A stretch of 64,000 nt of DNA from Weissella ceti (GTDB taxonomy: Bacteria; Bacillota; Bacilli; Lactobacillales; Lactobacillaceae), in the NCBI RefSeq assembly GCF_018394055.1, contig NZ_CP074441.1:1364001-1428000 (forward strand), given 5' to 3'. Position numbers and translations under genes: made by a program. Numbering within the stretch: the stretch's first letter is position 1; the number at the start of each line of letters is the position of its first letter. Shown here piece by piece: positions 26,299 to 35,274 of this stretch. The notes beneath the pieces are model-generated. The model was not told where the DNA came from, did no database searches, and saw only the letters and a program-made list of their open reading frames with translations.

Positions 26299-28050
26299 TT
26301 ATTTACACTTGAATGCTTTAAATATCATTGTGCCCAGCAAAATCAACCAGCCACTAATCGATACCCAAATACTTACCAATGACACCATTGATATTTTGTA
26401 TTCGACAGATACTTCATTCTGCCCTAATTGTTCTTTGATAATTAGATTACCAAGGTCGGTTGTCTTTAAATCATTTGCGGTCACAACATGACCATTGACT
26501 GTTACTTCTGAACGATGATACGCAAATAGCGGAATTTCTTTCTCGGTGTTTCCCTTCCCCTCCCAAGAAAGCTTCACTTTTCCATTATCGTCGATTTTAT
26601 GTGCAAACTTATTAATTACAAAAATAATTCGTTCCTTGTAAATTCGATAGAATTTATTTACATGACTTTCTTGTTTTCTAGTAGGCAGATAGTCTGGTGT
26701 TGTGCGATCAACCGTCATTATAAATTCACTTAATTCATCTGAATGTAGTAAACGCTCAACATCTTTTGCAGTTCTTGGAGCTTGTATATTATTGTAGGAT
26801 TTAGGAAATAAGAGGTTTGGACTTTTGATATGTAAAGCCTCTTTAATTGTCTTGTCTGGACTCCTATAGGTATTGATTTGTGGTTGGAAAATTGAAAACA
26901 TCATAACAAACATGGACAACACGGCCATGCATCCGGCAATAACTTCGATCCACTCTGTGTTTCGAGGTTCTTTCAGTACATCAACAAGCATTGCCACAAC
27001 ACCTAATATAATTATTGCAAACCCTAGATAACCAATGCGCATAGGCATTTGTAGTAGGCTGCCTAGTGCTGGCATCTGCGCGTCAATCAGATGCCATGGG
27101 GTTACACCTGAACCCACTATCACATACCCTAACCCACTAATTAAGATTACCTTCGTCGTCGACTGTATTTTCGTCCAAAATACGACCAATCCAACCAACC
27201 CAACCACCACGCACAAGGTAATCATTTGATCAGGTAAAAGCTTGTTAGTTGGATCCATAATATTAAGCACACCATCCATTAATTTCATCTTAGTTGGACG
27301 TAATAAATGATTATTGCGGCTTAATTCGATAAACGGTACCAAAACATTTAAACTTAAAACGATAGATGTCATGGCCCCTACAACCAGATACCCAACATGT
27401 TTCAGTTTATCCGTTGATTTGATAATTCCTCTCAAAGTTGGATAAATCAACACTGGCAACATAAACAAGACCGAAATAAGTTGAATTTGGGCTAATGCGC
27501 CAATAAGTACGCCCAATCCAACCATATTCTTTAATGACCAATTGCCCTTGTACAAATTGACCATCGGTATAATAAATAAGGGTACAATTGCAAACCCAAA
27601 TGATCTAAAGGTTCCAGTGGTAATAAATGGATAAATCGCGTGCGATGATAGATACAACATCCCTAAAAAGACAGATAATCGTGTACTAAACCCCAGTTTT
27701 TGTCCTGCATAATACATTGATAATCCCGCTACCATAAATAGTACAATGAATGACAACAATTGGAATTTAAACCATGAACCGACTAACAGTAATAATCCCC
27801 CCAATAAATATCCAATCAAAGGACTATAAAGCTGATTAACAATTCTCCCAGCTTGTTGGAACGTATACAAGTTTAGAAAACTAAAGTTGTGTTCTTTAAT
27901 TTGCATCGCTGCTTCATAAATCCGATTATACTGAAAATAAGCATCCGTTCCCAGAACACCCGTTTTCGAATAGATAAACGGAAGTAATGCAAAACAAGAA
28001 ACTAATAAAAAGACCAAAAAGATCCCCAAATTTTTCTTCCAAGACGACAT
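26299..28050 (-). CDS. Large polytopic membrane protein (GT-C or YfhO-like plan)
   Basis: A 583-residue membrane protein with about 12 hydrophobic helices, a short loop after helix 1 reading TDAYFQYNRIYEAAMQI, a large C-terminal extracytoplasmic region (about residues 390-560), and a last helix ending FKAFKCK. The plan (acidic residue in the first outside loop, many helices, C-terminal globular part) recalls lipid-linked-sugar glycosyltransferases of the GT-C class or YfhO-type proteins, but I cannot name the family. The frame extends 10 codons further up, but AGGAGGG lies just before the ATG at 28050. Single gene. Confidence 0.8.
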   Translation of the reverse strand: MSSWKKNLGIFLVFLLVSCFALLPFIYSKTGVLGTDAYFQYNRIYEAAMQIKEHNFSFLNLYTFQQAGRIVNQLYSPLIGYLLGGLLLLVGSWFKFQLLSFIVLFMVAGLSMYYAGQKLGFSTRLSVFLGMLYLSSHAIYPFITTGTFRSFGFAIVPLFIIPMVNLYKGNWSLKNMVGLGVLIGALAQIQLISVLFMLPVLIYPTLRGIIKSTDKLKHVGYLVVGAMTSIVLSLNVLVPFIELSRNNHLLRPTKMKLMDGVLNIMDPTNKLLPDQMITLCVVVGLVGLVVFWTKIQSTTKVILISGLGYVIVGSGVTPWHLIDAQMPALGSLLQMPMRIGYLGFAIIILGVVAMLVDVLKEPRNTEWIEVIAGCMAVLSMFVMMFSIFQPQINTYRSPDKTIKEALHIKSPNLLFPKSYNNIQAPRTAKDVERLLHSDELSEFIMTVDRTTPDYLPTRKQESHVNKFYRIYKERIIFVINKFAHKIDDNGKVKLSWEGKGNTEKEIPLFAYHRSEVTVNGHVVTANDLKTTDLGNLIIKEQLGQNEVSVEYKISMVSLVSIWVSISGWLILLGTMIFKAFKCK

Positions 28051-28119
28051 ACTAACCCTCCTATATTGTGTAAACTCCATTTTACCATGCCACTATATTC
28101 GTAAATCTAATTGAATATA

Positions 28120-28158
28120 CAAAAAGACCACTTCTGATAGTCCAGGAGTGGTCTTTTC
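28120..28158 (-). terminator. Terminator of adhE
   Basis: AAAAGACCACTTCTG / CAGGAGTGGTCTTTT stem (one G-T pair) about 28 bases past the adhE stop, with an A run on the plus strand. Confidence 0.9.
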
Positions 28159-28184
28159 TAACTCTAATTATTACAAAATAATTT

Positions 28185-30863
28185 TTAGAATTGGTTTTCT
28201 AGCAATGTCTTGATGTCTGACAAGTATGGTTGGCGTGGGTTGGCCGTTGTTGTTTGATCATCGTATACCAAGTCCAACAACCCCTCTAGTTGGGCATCAA
28301 AGTCCTTCTTAGTAACACCATTTCCTGACAATGTCACATCGATATCTAGACCATCAGTCAATTCCTTGATCTTAGCTAGCAAAGCATCTACCAAAGCAGC
28401 GTCATCCTTACCAGTCAAACCAATGTAACGAGCGATATCAGCGTAATCCTTTTGGGCTGTGTAAGTTTCGTAACGAGGGAATGGTGTACGCTTTACGTTT
28501 CCACTTACCGCGTTGAACTTAATCACTTCTGGCATAGCAATTGAAATTGATAGTCCGTGTGGCAAATCGAAGGCTCCACCAGTCTTGTGCGCCAAGGCGT
28601 GGTTAATTCCTAGGAATGCATTCGCAAATGACATACCTGCCAAAGTTGAAGCATAATGCATGTTCGCACGTGCTGATTGTCCTTCCTTAGTTGGGTGACT
28701 TGCATCGTACTTGTATGAAGTTTCCAAGTTTTCGAAGATCAACTTGATGGCTTGCAACGCCCATGGACGTGTGAAGTCTGATGCCATAACTGAGACGTAT
28801 GATTCTAGTGCGTGTGACAAAGCGTCCATTCCTGAGAAGGCAACTGTGCGCTTTGGTACTGTCATCACGAATTCTGGGTCAACGATGGCGACTTGTGGTG
28901 TTAATTCGTAGTCAGCCAATGGGTACTTAACGTGTGTTTCGTCATCGGTAATAACTGCGAATGGTGTCACTTCTGATCCAGTTCCAGATGTTGTTGGAAT
29001 AGCCACCATTTGTGTCAAAGTTTGGTTTTCAAATGTCACGATACGCTTACGGATATCGATGAACTTTTGTTGTAGCTTACCAAACAATGTCGCAATTTGT
29101 GCTTCATCATCCAAAATTCCGGGGTGGTTTTGTGCATATTCGTATAGGTAACGACCAACCTTACCAGCATCAAGCGCTGATCCTCCACCTAGCAAGATAA
29201 CTGTGTCAGGTTGGAAGTCACGCATTTGCTTAGCAATCGCAACTGCTTCACTAATCATTGGGTCAGGTTGTACTGATCCGTAGATGCTTGTCTTTACCGC
29301 ATTTTGGCGCAAAGCCAATTGTTCCACAACCTTTTCAACGAAGCCAAATTGCACCATTCCCGGGTCAGCAACGATGAAGGCACGTTCCATGTTAGGCATG
29401 TCTTGCAAGTATGAAATTGCGTTTGATTCGTAGTAAATTTCTTCTGGCAAGCGGACCCATTGTGGGCGGTTACGACGATGCGCAACAGTCTTAATGTTCA
29501 AAAGATCGTTTGTTGATAGATTGTGTGACAATGAATTCTTCCCCCATGATCCCGTTCCAAGCGTCAATGATGGGCGCATGGCATCGTTATAAATATCTCC
29601 AACTCCACCTAGAGCATCTGGTTGGTTAACCAAGATACGTGATGCTCCGATGGCATCAGCGTATTCCTTAACGAAAGGATCATCTTGGGCCCCAATTTGA
29701 ATTGCAGCGTTGTGACCAGCTCCTTGGTAATCCAACAAAGCTTGGACAATTTCAATTCCTTCTTCACGTGAACCAGCCTTGTAGACTGACAAAAGTGGGC
29801 TCAACTTTTCTGATGAAAGAGCTTCACCGATGTTTTCCTTATCCAATTCGAACAAGATAACATCCTTTTCAGCCGGCATCTTTACACCAGCGTTATCAGC
29901 AATTGTACGTCCGGGCATTCCAGCGATTGGTCCAGTAACGCCGAATCCTTCCGCATTAGCCTTGAAGACGTAATCAGCTAACTTTTGGTGTTCCTTCTTT
30001 GGTAGCAAGTAAGCCCCTTGTGCTTGAACTTGTGCCATGAATTCGTCATAAACTTCTGCCGCAATAACAACTGAATTTTCAGTTGCACAGATCATTCCGT
30101 TGTCAAAGCGCTTTGATAGTAACAAGTCTTCAACGGCACGGTTTACATTCGCAGTTGCGTCAACGTAAACGGCTCCGTTACCAGCGCCAACACCCATTGA
30201 TGGGTTTCCTGAACGAAGCGCTGCGTTAACCATTCCAGGTCCCCCAGTTGCCAAGATTGAGGCAATGTCTGGGTTTGTAATCAACGCGTTCGTGCCTTCC
30301 ATTGATGGCTTTTCAATCCATTGGATGAAGTGCTTTGGTGCCCCAGCTGCCAAGGCTGCTTCGTATACGATTTGTGCAGCGTGTGCAGATGACTTTTGTG
30401 CTTGTGGGTGGAAAGCAAAGATGATGGCGTTACGTGTCTTGGCTGTCATCATTGACTTGAAGATTGTTGTTGAAGTTGGGTTAGTTGTTGGCACGATTCC
30501 AGCCAAAATTCCAAGTGGCGCTGCCAATTGAACGGATCCCGTTACCTTATCTTCACCGATTACACCAACCGTCTTGTCATGCTTGATTGAGTTATAAACT
30601 GATTCTGATGCAAACTTGTTCTTTGTATCCTTGTCTTCGACAACTCCACGGCCAGTTTCATCGTGAGCTTCGTGGGCAAGTAATAGTGAGTTTTCCGCTC
30701 CAGCCAAAGCCATTGCTTCAACTACGCGATCAACTTGTTCTTGTGTGAAATTTTGGAATTCTAGCAAAGCTTCTTTTGCGTTGGCAACTAACGTTTGTGT
30801 CATTACTTCTGCGGCTGCTTTCTTTTCCTCAGGAGTCATGTTGTTTTGCTTATCTGTACTCAT
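28185..30863 (-). CDS. adhE: Bifunctional acetaldehyde-CoA / alcohol dehydrogenase
   Basis: Converts acetyl-CoA to acetaldehyde and then ethanol, reoxidising two NADH; in a heterofermenter it disposes of the acetyl phosphate made by phosphoketolase. The 892-residue protein has an N-terminal aldehyde dehydrogenase half (catalytic Cys in GMICATENSVV) and a C-terminal iron-dependent alcohol dehydrogenase half with LLGGGSALDAGK, GTGSEVTPFAVI, and the metal-binding FSGMDALSHALESY and GINHALAHKTGGAFDLPHG. The frame reaches a TTG at 30887 but AAGGGGAAAAATAAC precedes the ATG at 30863. Its promoter overlaps a Rex-like operator. Divergent from arcA. Confidence 0.97.
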   Translation of the reverse strand: MSTDKQNNMTPEEKKAAAEVMTQTLVANAKEALLEFQNFTQEQVDRVVEAMALAGAENSLLLAHEAHDETGRGVVEDKDTKNKFASESVYNSIKHDKTVGVIGEDKVTGSVQLAAPLGILAGIVPTTNPTSTTIFKSMMTAKTRNAIIFAFHPQAQKSSAHAAQIVYEAALAAGAPKHFIQWIEKPSMEGTNALITNPDIASILATGGPGMVNAALRSGNPSMGVGAGNGAVYVDATANVNRAVEDLLLSKRFDNGMICATENSVVIAAEVYDEFMAQVQAQGAYLLPKKEHQKLADYVFKANAEGFGVTGPIAGMPGRTIADNAGVKMPAEKDVILFELDKENIGEALSSEKLSPLLSVYKAGSREEGIEIVQALLDYQGAGHNAAIQIGAQDDPFVKEYADAIGASRILVNQPDALGGVGDIYNDAMRPSLTLGTGSWGKNSLSHNLSTNDLLNIKTVAHRRNRPQWVRLPEEIYYESNAISYLQDMPNMERAFIVADPGMVQFGFVEKVVEQLALRQNAVKTSIYGSVQPDPMISEAVAIAKQMRDFQPDTVILLGGGSALDAGKVGRYLYEYAQNHPGILDDEAQIATLFGKLQQKFIDIRKRIVTFENQTLTQMVAIPTTSGTGSEVTPFAVITDDETHVKYPLADYELTPQVAIVDPEFVMTVPKRTVAFSGMDALSHALESYVSVMASDFTRPWALQAIKLIFENLETSYKYDASHPTKEGQSARANMHYASTLAGMSFANAFLGINHALAHKTGGAFDLPHGLSISIAMPEVIKFNAVSGNVKRTPFPRYETYTAQKDYADIARYIGLTGKDDAALVDALLAKIKELTDGLDIDVTLSGNGVTKKDFDAQLEGLLDLVYDDQTTTANPRQPYLSDIKTLLENQF

Positions 30864-30917
30864 GTTATTTTTCCCCTTGTTTTTCAAATCTTTTAATATC
30901 TCATTTATCTACACACT

Positions 30918-30935
30918 TAGTGTAACACTTCACAA
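30918..30935. promoter_or_regulatory. Rex-like operator inside the adhE promoter
   Basis: On the minus strand TTGTGAA-GTGT-TACACTA, matching the Rex consensus TTGTGAAnnnnTTCACAA at 12 of 14 positions. It spans the spacer and the -10 box, so NADH-free Rex would block transcription. Confidence 0.65.
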
Positions 30936-30946
30936 AGAGATGTCAA
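30919..30946 (-). promoter_or_regulatory. adhE promoter
   Basis: On the minus strand TTGACA (30941-30946), 16 bases, TACACT (30919-30924) with an upstream TG forming an extended -10. The predicted transcript start is about 48 bases before the adhE ATG. Confidence 0.75.
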
Positions 30947-30952
30947 TACACT

Positions 30953-30970
30953 TTGATAATCTTTTCACAA
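30953..30970. promoter_or_regulatory. Second Rex-like operator upstream of the adhE -35 box
   Basis: On the minus strand TTGTGAA-AAGA-TTATCAA, 12 of 14 matches to the Rex consensus, 35 bases from the first box centre to centre. Confidence 0.55.
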
Positions 30971-31267
30971 AAATTTCATTCGCATTGCTACAGCAGTACT
31001 TCTACGCCTTCCAAAGTCATTGTGATTTAAAACACATGACGTTCTGTACGAAAAAAGAAATTTAGGAAATTTCGACTTTTTTTAGTATTCATTTTTTCAC
31101 AACAATAAACCCTTTCACCTGCCTATATATAAGCATCCTGTCTTTTATTGTGAATTTTTATGCGCATAAATTGAGTAGAACTCTTCTTATTACTTTTAAA
31201 TCGATTTACGTTTTTTAAAACTGGCCTTTCTTTTTCGATTAGCATGTATTATCATTTTAGCTGTACT

Positions 31268-31282
31268 CAGAAAGCGCTTTCA
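31268..31282. promoter_or_regulatory. cre-like site upstream of arcA
   Basis: CAGAAAGCGCTTTCA matches the cre consensus at 13 of 15 positions, with a perfect GAAAGCGCTTTC core palindrome. It would put the arc operon under CcpA, as known in other lactic acid bacteria. Confidence 0.6.
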
Positions 31283-31299
31283 AAGAGTAGTCAATATCG

Positions 31300-31331
31300 C
31301 ATGTTCAAATAGTTTGAGCATGTTTTCACAA
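31300..31331. promoter_or_regulatory. Near-palindrome and overlapping Rex-like box before arcA
   Basis: CATGTTCAAA-TAG-TTTGAGCATG (31300-31322) is a 23-bp inverted repeat with one mismatch. Overlapping its right arm, TTGAGCA-TGTT-TTCACAA (31314-31331) matches the Rex consensus at 12 of 14. It lies 26-57 bases before the arcA start. The binding protein is unknown (Rex, ArgR or a Crp/Fnr-type ArcR are candidates). Confidence 0.5.
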
Positions 31332-31356
31332 CTGCACACGACGAAATAGGAGATTT

Positions 31357-32595
31357 ATGATGATTGATAATCCAGCAATTCAAGTGAATTCCGAAATTGG
31401 GAAGTTGAAGTCAGTTTTGTTACACCGTCCTGGAGCCGAAATTGAAAACATCACGCCAGATTCAATGGAACGTCTATTGTTTGATGACATTCCATTCTTG
31501 AAGATTGCGCAAGAAGAACACGATTTTTTCGCCAAGACACTGCAAGACAACGGTGTTGAAACAGTCTATATTGAACAACTACTAGAAGATGTCTTACAAG
31601 ATGAAGAAGTTCGTAATCAATTTTTGACACGATACTTAAACGAGCACTATTACACTGGTGCTGCGATGCGCGATATTCGAAACTACTTAAACACACTAGA
31701 TGTTCATACGATGGTTGCCACAATCTACGCTGGTATCCGACGTGAACTGGTGGATTTGTCAGAACCCAACCTACACGACGTGTCTGGGTCTGATGCTCAA
31801 AATGCATTCTTGATTGACCCACTACCAAATGCGTACTTTACACGTGATCCGCAAGCCATGATGGGAAATGGTTTGACAATTAATCGTATGACATTTGCTG
31901 CTCGTCGCCCTGAATCATTGATTACTGAATTTGTCATGCAATACCACCCACGTTTTGCCGGTAAGGTTGACGTTTGGTTGGATCGTAATACGGATTCACG
32001 TATCGAAGGTGGAGATGAATTAGTCTTGAACGACCACACATTAGCCATTGGTGTGTCAGAACGTACTTCAAGTCGTGCTATCCAAGCATTGGCTGAAGAA
32101 ATGTTCAAGAATCCAGATAGTAAGTTCGATACTATCGTAGCCATTGAAATCCCACACAACCACGCAATGATGCATTTGGACACAGTGTTCACAATGGTTA
32201 ACCATGACCAATTCACTGTCTTCCCTGGCATCATGGACGAAGACGGTAAGATGAACATCCAAATCCTACGTCCTGATAAGGACGGCAATGTGACGCTTCA
32301 TCCTCGCACGAACTTGAAGAAGACATTGATGGAAGTGCTAGATTTGCCTGAACTAGACCTGATTGAAACTGGTGGCGGTGATCCAGTCATTGCCCCACGT
32401 GAACAATGGAACGATGGATCTAATAACCTGGCAATTGCGCCTGGTGAAATCGTAACCTACGATCGTAACTACGTCTCAATTAAATTGATGGAAGAACACG
32501 GAATCAAGGTTCACCAAATCAAGTCAAGTGAACTGGCTCGTGGTCGTGGTGGTGGACGTTGTATGAGTCAACCTATCTGGCGTGACAACATCTAA
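31357..32595 (+). CDS. arcA: Arginine deiminase
   Basis: Hydrolyses arginine to citrulline and ammonia, the first step of the ADI pathway. The 412-residue protein contains the family blocks FTRDPQAMMGNG, NTDSRIEGGDEL, EIPHNHAMMHLDTVFTMV and the C-terminal GRGGGRCMSQPI with catalytic Cys402. ATAGGAGATTT precedes two adjacent ATG codons (31357 and 31360). First gene of arcA-arcB-arcD-arcC; regulated through the cre-like and palindromic sites upstream. Confidence 0.97.
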   Translation: MMIDNPAIQVNSEIGKLKSVLLHRPGAEIENITPDSMERLLFDDIPFLKIAQEEHDFFAKTLQDNGVETVYIEQLLEDVLQDEEVRNQFLTRYLNEHYYTGAAMRDIRNYLNTLDVHTMVATIYAGIRRELVDLSEPNLHDVSGSDAQNAFLIDPLPNAYFTRDPQAMMGNGLTINRMTFAARRPESLITEFVMQYHPRFAGKVDVWLDRNTDSRIEGGDELVLNDHTLAIGVSERTSSRAIQALAEEMFKNPDSKFDTIVAIEIPHNHAMMHLDTVFTMVNHDQFTVFPGIMDEDGKMNIQILRPDKDGNVTLHPRTNLKKTLMEVLDLPELDLIETGGGDPVIAPREQWNDGSNNLAIAPGEIVTYDRNYVSIKLMEEHGIKVHQIKSSELARGRGGGRCMSQPIWRDNI

Positions 32596-32645
32596 TCCAT
32601 TCAATTACCCAGAAATCAAATCAAACACATAAAAGGAGCTCAATA

Positions 32646-33728
32646 ATGGTTGAATTAGCACAATTACAAGGTATGCAAGGTCGTTCATTCCTAAAGGAAA
32701 TTGATTACACACCCGCAGAAATGCACGCTTTGGTTGATCTTTCAATTGAATTGAAGGCTGAATTAGAAGCCCAAAAAGATGGTGGTCCTGTTGTAACGAA
32801 GTACTTGCATGACAAGAGCATTATCTTGTTGTTCGCTAAGACTTCAACACGTACACGTTTGTCATTTGAAATTGGTGGTGACGAATTAGGTGCTAACACG
32901 GTCTACATTGACCCAACTTCAAGTCAATTTGGTAAGAAGGAATCGGTTGCCGATTCAGCACGTGTCTTTGCTGGTATGGCTGATGGAATTGAATACCGTG
33001 GATTCGCCCAAGCAGATATGGAATTGATGGCTAAGCATGCCATTGACTCAAAGGGACGTCATAAGCCAGTATGGAACGGGTTGACTGACGAATGGCACCC
33101 AACCCAAATGATCGCTGACTTCATGACTGTGAAGGAAGAATTTGGTCACTTGGGTAACGACATTACATTGGCCTTCGTTGGTGATGGTCGTAATAACATG
33201 GCCAACTCATTGCTAGTTACTGGATCAATGTTAGGTGTTAACGTGCATATCGTTGCCCCTGCAGACTTGCAACCAACACAAGAAGTTCAAGACATTGCCA
33301 AGAAGTATGCTGCTGAATCAGGTGCCAAGCCAATGGTTACAGCTGATTTGGATGAAGGTGTTGCTGACGCTAACATCATCTACAACGACGTGTTCGTAAG
33401 TATGGGAGAAACTAATTGGGAAGAACGTTTGACCCAATTGGTACCATACCAAGTCAACATGCCATTGTTGAAGAAGTCAAAGCACTTTGGCAAGGACTTG
33501 ATTACAATGAACTGTTTGCCAGCCTTCCACGACTTGAACACTTCAGTTGCCCAAGACGTTCACGAAAAGTACCCTAACCTAGTTGGTACTGACGGAATCG
33601 AAATCACTGATGAAGTCTTTGAAGGACCACAAGCACGTCATTTCCAAGAAGCGGAAAACCGCAAGCACTCAATTAAGGCTATTATGGTCGCAACTTTGGG
33701 TGACTTGTCTCTATATCCAAAGCAATAA
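32646..33728 (+). CDS. arcB: Ornithine carbamoyltransferase, catabolic
   Basis: Phosphorolyses citrulline to ornithine and carbamoyl phosphate. The 360-residue protein has the carbamoyl-phosphate site STRTR at residues 67-71, HPTQ at 151-154, and the SMG loop VSMGETNWEERL at about 251-262. The motif usually written HCLP reads NCLP here (Asn289-Cys290), followed by the normal AFHDLNT. AAAAGGAGCTCAATA precedes the ATG. An internal terminator-like hairpin separates it from arcD. Confidence 0.95.
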   Translation: MVELAQLQGMQGRSFLKEIDYTPAEMHALVDLSIELKAELEAQKDGGPVVTKYLHDKSIILLFAKTSTRTRLSFEIGGDELGANTVYIDPTSSQFGKKESVADSARVFAGMADGIEYRGFAQADMELMAKHAIDSKGRHKPVWNGLTDEWHPTQMIADFMTVKEEFGHLGNDITLAFVGDGRNNMANSLLVTGSMLGVNVHIVAPADLQPTQEVQDIAKKYAAESGAKPMVTADLDEGVADANIIYNDVFVSMGETNWEERLTQLVPYQVNMPLLKKSKHFGKDLITMNCLPAFHDLNTSVAQDVHEKYPNLVGTDGIEITDEVFEGPQARHFQEAENRKHSIKAIMVATLGDLSLYPKQ

Positions 33729-33746
33729 GCGCTAGAATTGTTGCAA

Positions 33747-33787
33747 AAAATGAATTGTGACATTGCGTTACAATTCATTTTTATTTT
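33747..33787 (+). terminator. Internal terminator or attenuator between arcB and arcD
   Basis: AAAATGAATTGTGAC / GTTACAATTCATTTT, a 15-bp stem (one G-U) with loop ATTGC, followed by TTTATTTTA. It directly precedes the arcD ribosome-binding site, so it should reduce read-through into arcD-arcC or stabilise the arcAB message. Confidence 0.75.
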
Positions 33788-33801
33788 ACGGAGAGAGTAT
33801 T

Positions 33802-35250
33802 ATGGAAAAAGCAGAGGTTAAGAAATTAGGCCTTGTGGCCCTAATTAGTGGGATTGTTACCAGCTCATTAGGATCCGGAGTCTTCAACGTATCATCTACA
33901 CTGGCCCAAGGAAGTACGGTTGGTGTATCAATTCTAGCTTGGTTATTCGTCATGGTCGGTATCGGTGCCCTTGCCTGGGTATTCGCTACCCTATCAAACC
34001 TATTTCCTAAGCTAACAGGTGTCACTGACTATGCCTTAGAAGGAAGTGGTAAAATCGCTGCCGTGGCATCTGGGTTCGCCTACTTCGTCAGTGGATTCTG
34101 TGGAAACCTAGCCTTTCTTTTGATGCTAGGCCAAGCAATTAGTTACTTCTCAATTTACATCCCTGCGCTAACCCCCTTAGCCGATGGAAGTAATGTGATT
34201 ACAATTATTTTTGTCTCAGCTTTCTCATGGATTTTGACATGGTTCGTGATTAAGTATGGTGTTGAAAACATGGTGAACTTTAACACCATCATCACCTTCT
34301 TCAAGGTTGGTTCATTAGTTGCCTTCATGTTGTTTGGGGTTATCTTCTTCCAAGCTGGTATCTTCACTTCCCACTTCTGGGAGTCATTTGCCAACAACAT
34401 GGGTAATCTTTCATTCGGCCAAATGACCGGTGAAAGCTTCTACAACCAATTTAGTACTGGAATTCTATCAATGATTTTCTTGTTCGTTGGTATCGAAAGT
34501 GCTTCAATGATGGGTGATCGTGCCCAAAAGAAATCAGACGTTGCTAAGGCAACCATGATTGCGACATTCATCTTGTTCTTTATGTACTTCGTCATTACCC
34601 TATTGCCATTCGGCATGTTGCCACAACAAGAGTTAGCTAACATTCAAGAACCAGCCCTAGTCTTTGTTGTTCAACAAACGGTTGGCCCAATCGGTGGTGC
34701 CTTGATGAGTCTAGCTCTGATTATTGCGCTAGTTGGTGCTTTGATTAGCTGGTTCTTACTACCAGTTGAACCTTTGCAACGACTATCATCACAAAATATT
34801 TTCCCTAAGTGGATGGGTAAGACCAATGCGATTGGTGCCCCCGTCAATAGTTTGATTTTCACGCAAGTATTGATGCAATTGTTGATTTTGACACTGTTCT
34901 TTACTGACTCTGCCTACATCTTTGCATTAAGTCTGTGTACCGTTGCGATTGTTATTAGTTACTTCTTCGTCGGTTTATTCCAACTACAAATTGGAATTAA
35001 GCGCAAGAGTGCTGCATTGATTATCCCTGGCTTGATTGTGGTAGTATTCGAAATTATCGCTGTTGCTGTTTCAGGAATTCAATACCTTGCCCTATGTTCA
35101 TTTATCCTAATCATGGGATTTGCATTTTATGTCCAACATCAGGGTGCGGCTAACATTAAGCGTGGTGAATGGATTACCATTGCCATTACAGCGGTTGCTA
35201 CTCTTTTGACTATCGTTGCACTTGTTAACGGGTCAATCACATTGAGTTAA
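33802..35250 (+). CDS. arcD: Arginine/ornithine antiporter
   Basis: APC-superfamily antiporter that exchanges external arginine for internal ornithine. The 482-residue protein has about 12 to 13 membrane helices and the family start VKKLGLVALISGIVTSSLGSGVFNVSS, with GVTDYALEGSGK in the first cytoplasmic loop. The frame is open from 33757, but ACGGAGAGAGTATT is just before the ATG at 33802, and the extra residues would overlap the hairpin. Third gene of the arc operon; arcC follows after 24 bases. Confidence 0.95.
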   Translation: MEKAEVKKLGLVALISGIVTSSLGSGVFNVSSTLAQGSTVGVSILAWLFVMVGIGALAWVFATLSNLFPKLTGVTDYALEGSGKIAAVASGFAYFVSGFCGNLAFLLMLGQAISYFSIYIPALTPLADGSNVITIIFVSAFSWILTWFVIKYGVENMVNFNTIITFFKVGSLVAFMLFGVIFFQAGIFTSHFWESFANNMGNLSFGQMTGESFYNQFSTGILSMIFLFVGIESASMMGDRAQKKSDVAKATMIATFILFFMYFVITLLPFGMLPQQELANIQEPALVFVVQQTVGPIGGALMSLALIIALVGALISWFLLPVEPLQRLSSQNIFPKWMGKTNAIGAPVNSLIFTQVLMQLLILTLFFTDSAYIFALSLCTVAIVISYFFVGLFQLQIGIKRKSAALIIPGLIVVVFEIIAVAVSGIQYLALCSFILIMGFAFYVQHQGAANIKRGEWITIAITAVATLLTIVALVNGSITLS

Positions 35251-35274
35251 CGTTAATTCGGAAAGGATCGTATT

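Larger units (their letters stand above)
30864..31356. other. 493-base divergent control region between adhE and arcA
   Basis: No gene is seen here. The left part holds the adhE promoter and two Rex-like boxes. The right part holds a cre-like site, a 23-bp near-palindrome and a third Rex-like box before arcA. The middle (about 31000-31250) is AT-rich and contains further TTCACAA/TTGTGAA half sites (for example near 31095 and 31150) but no other structure I can defend. Confidence 0.6.

Noticed and set aside
29760-29777. Loose parS-like match (TTCACGTGAACCA) in adhE
   Set aside because: About three mismatches, inside a conserved coding region and not near parAB; chance is sufficient.
30745-31065. 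Plus-strand frame overlapping the start of adhE
   Set aside because: It covers the adhE start and its promoter, and its composition fits antisense reading of adhE.
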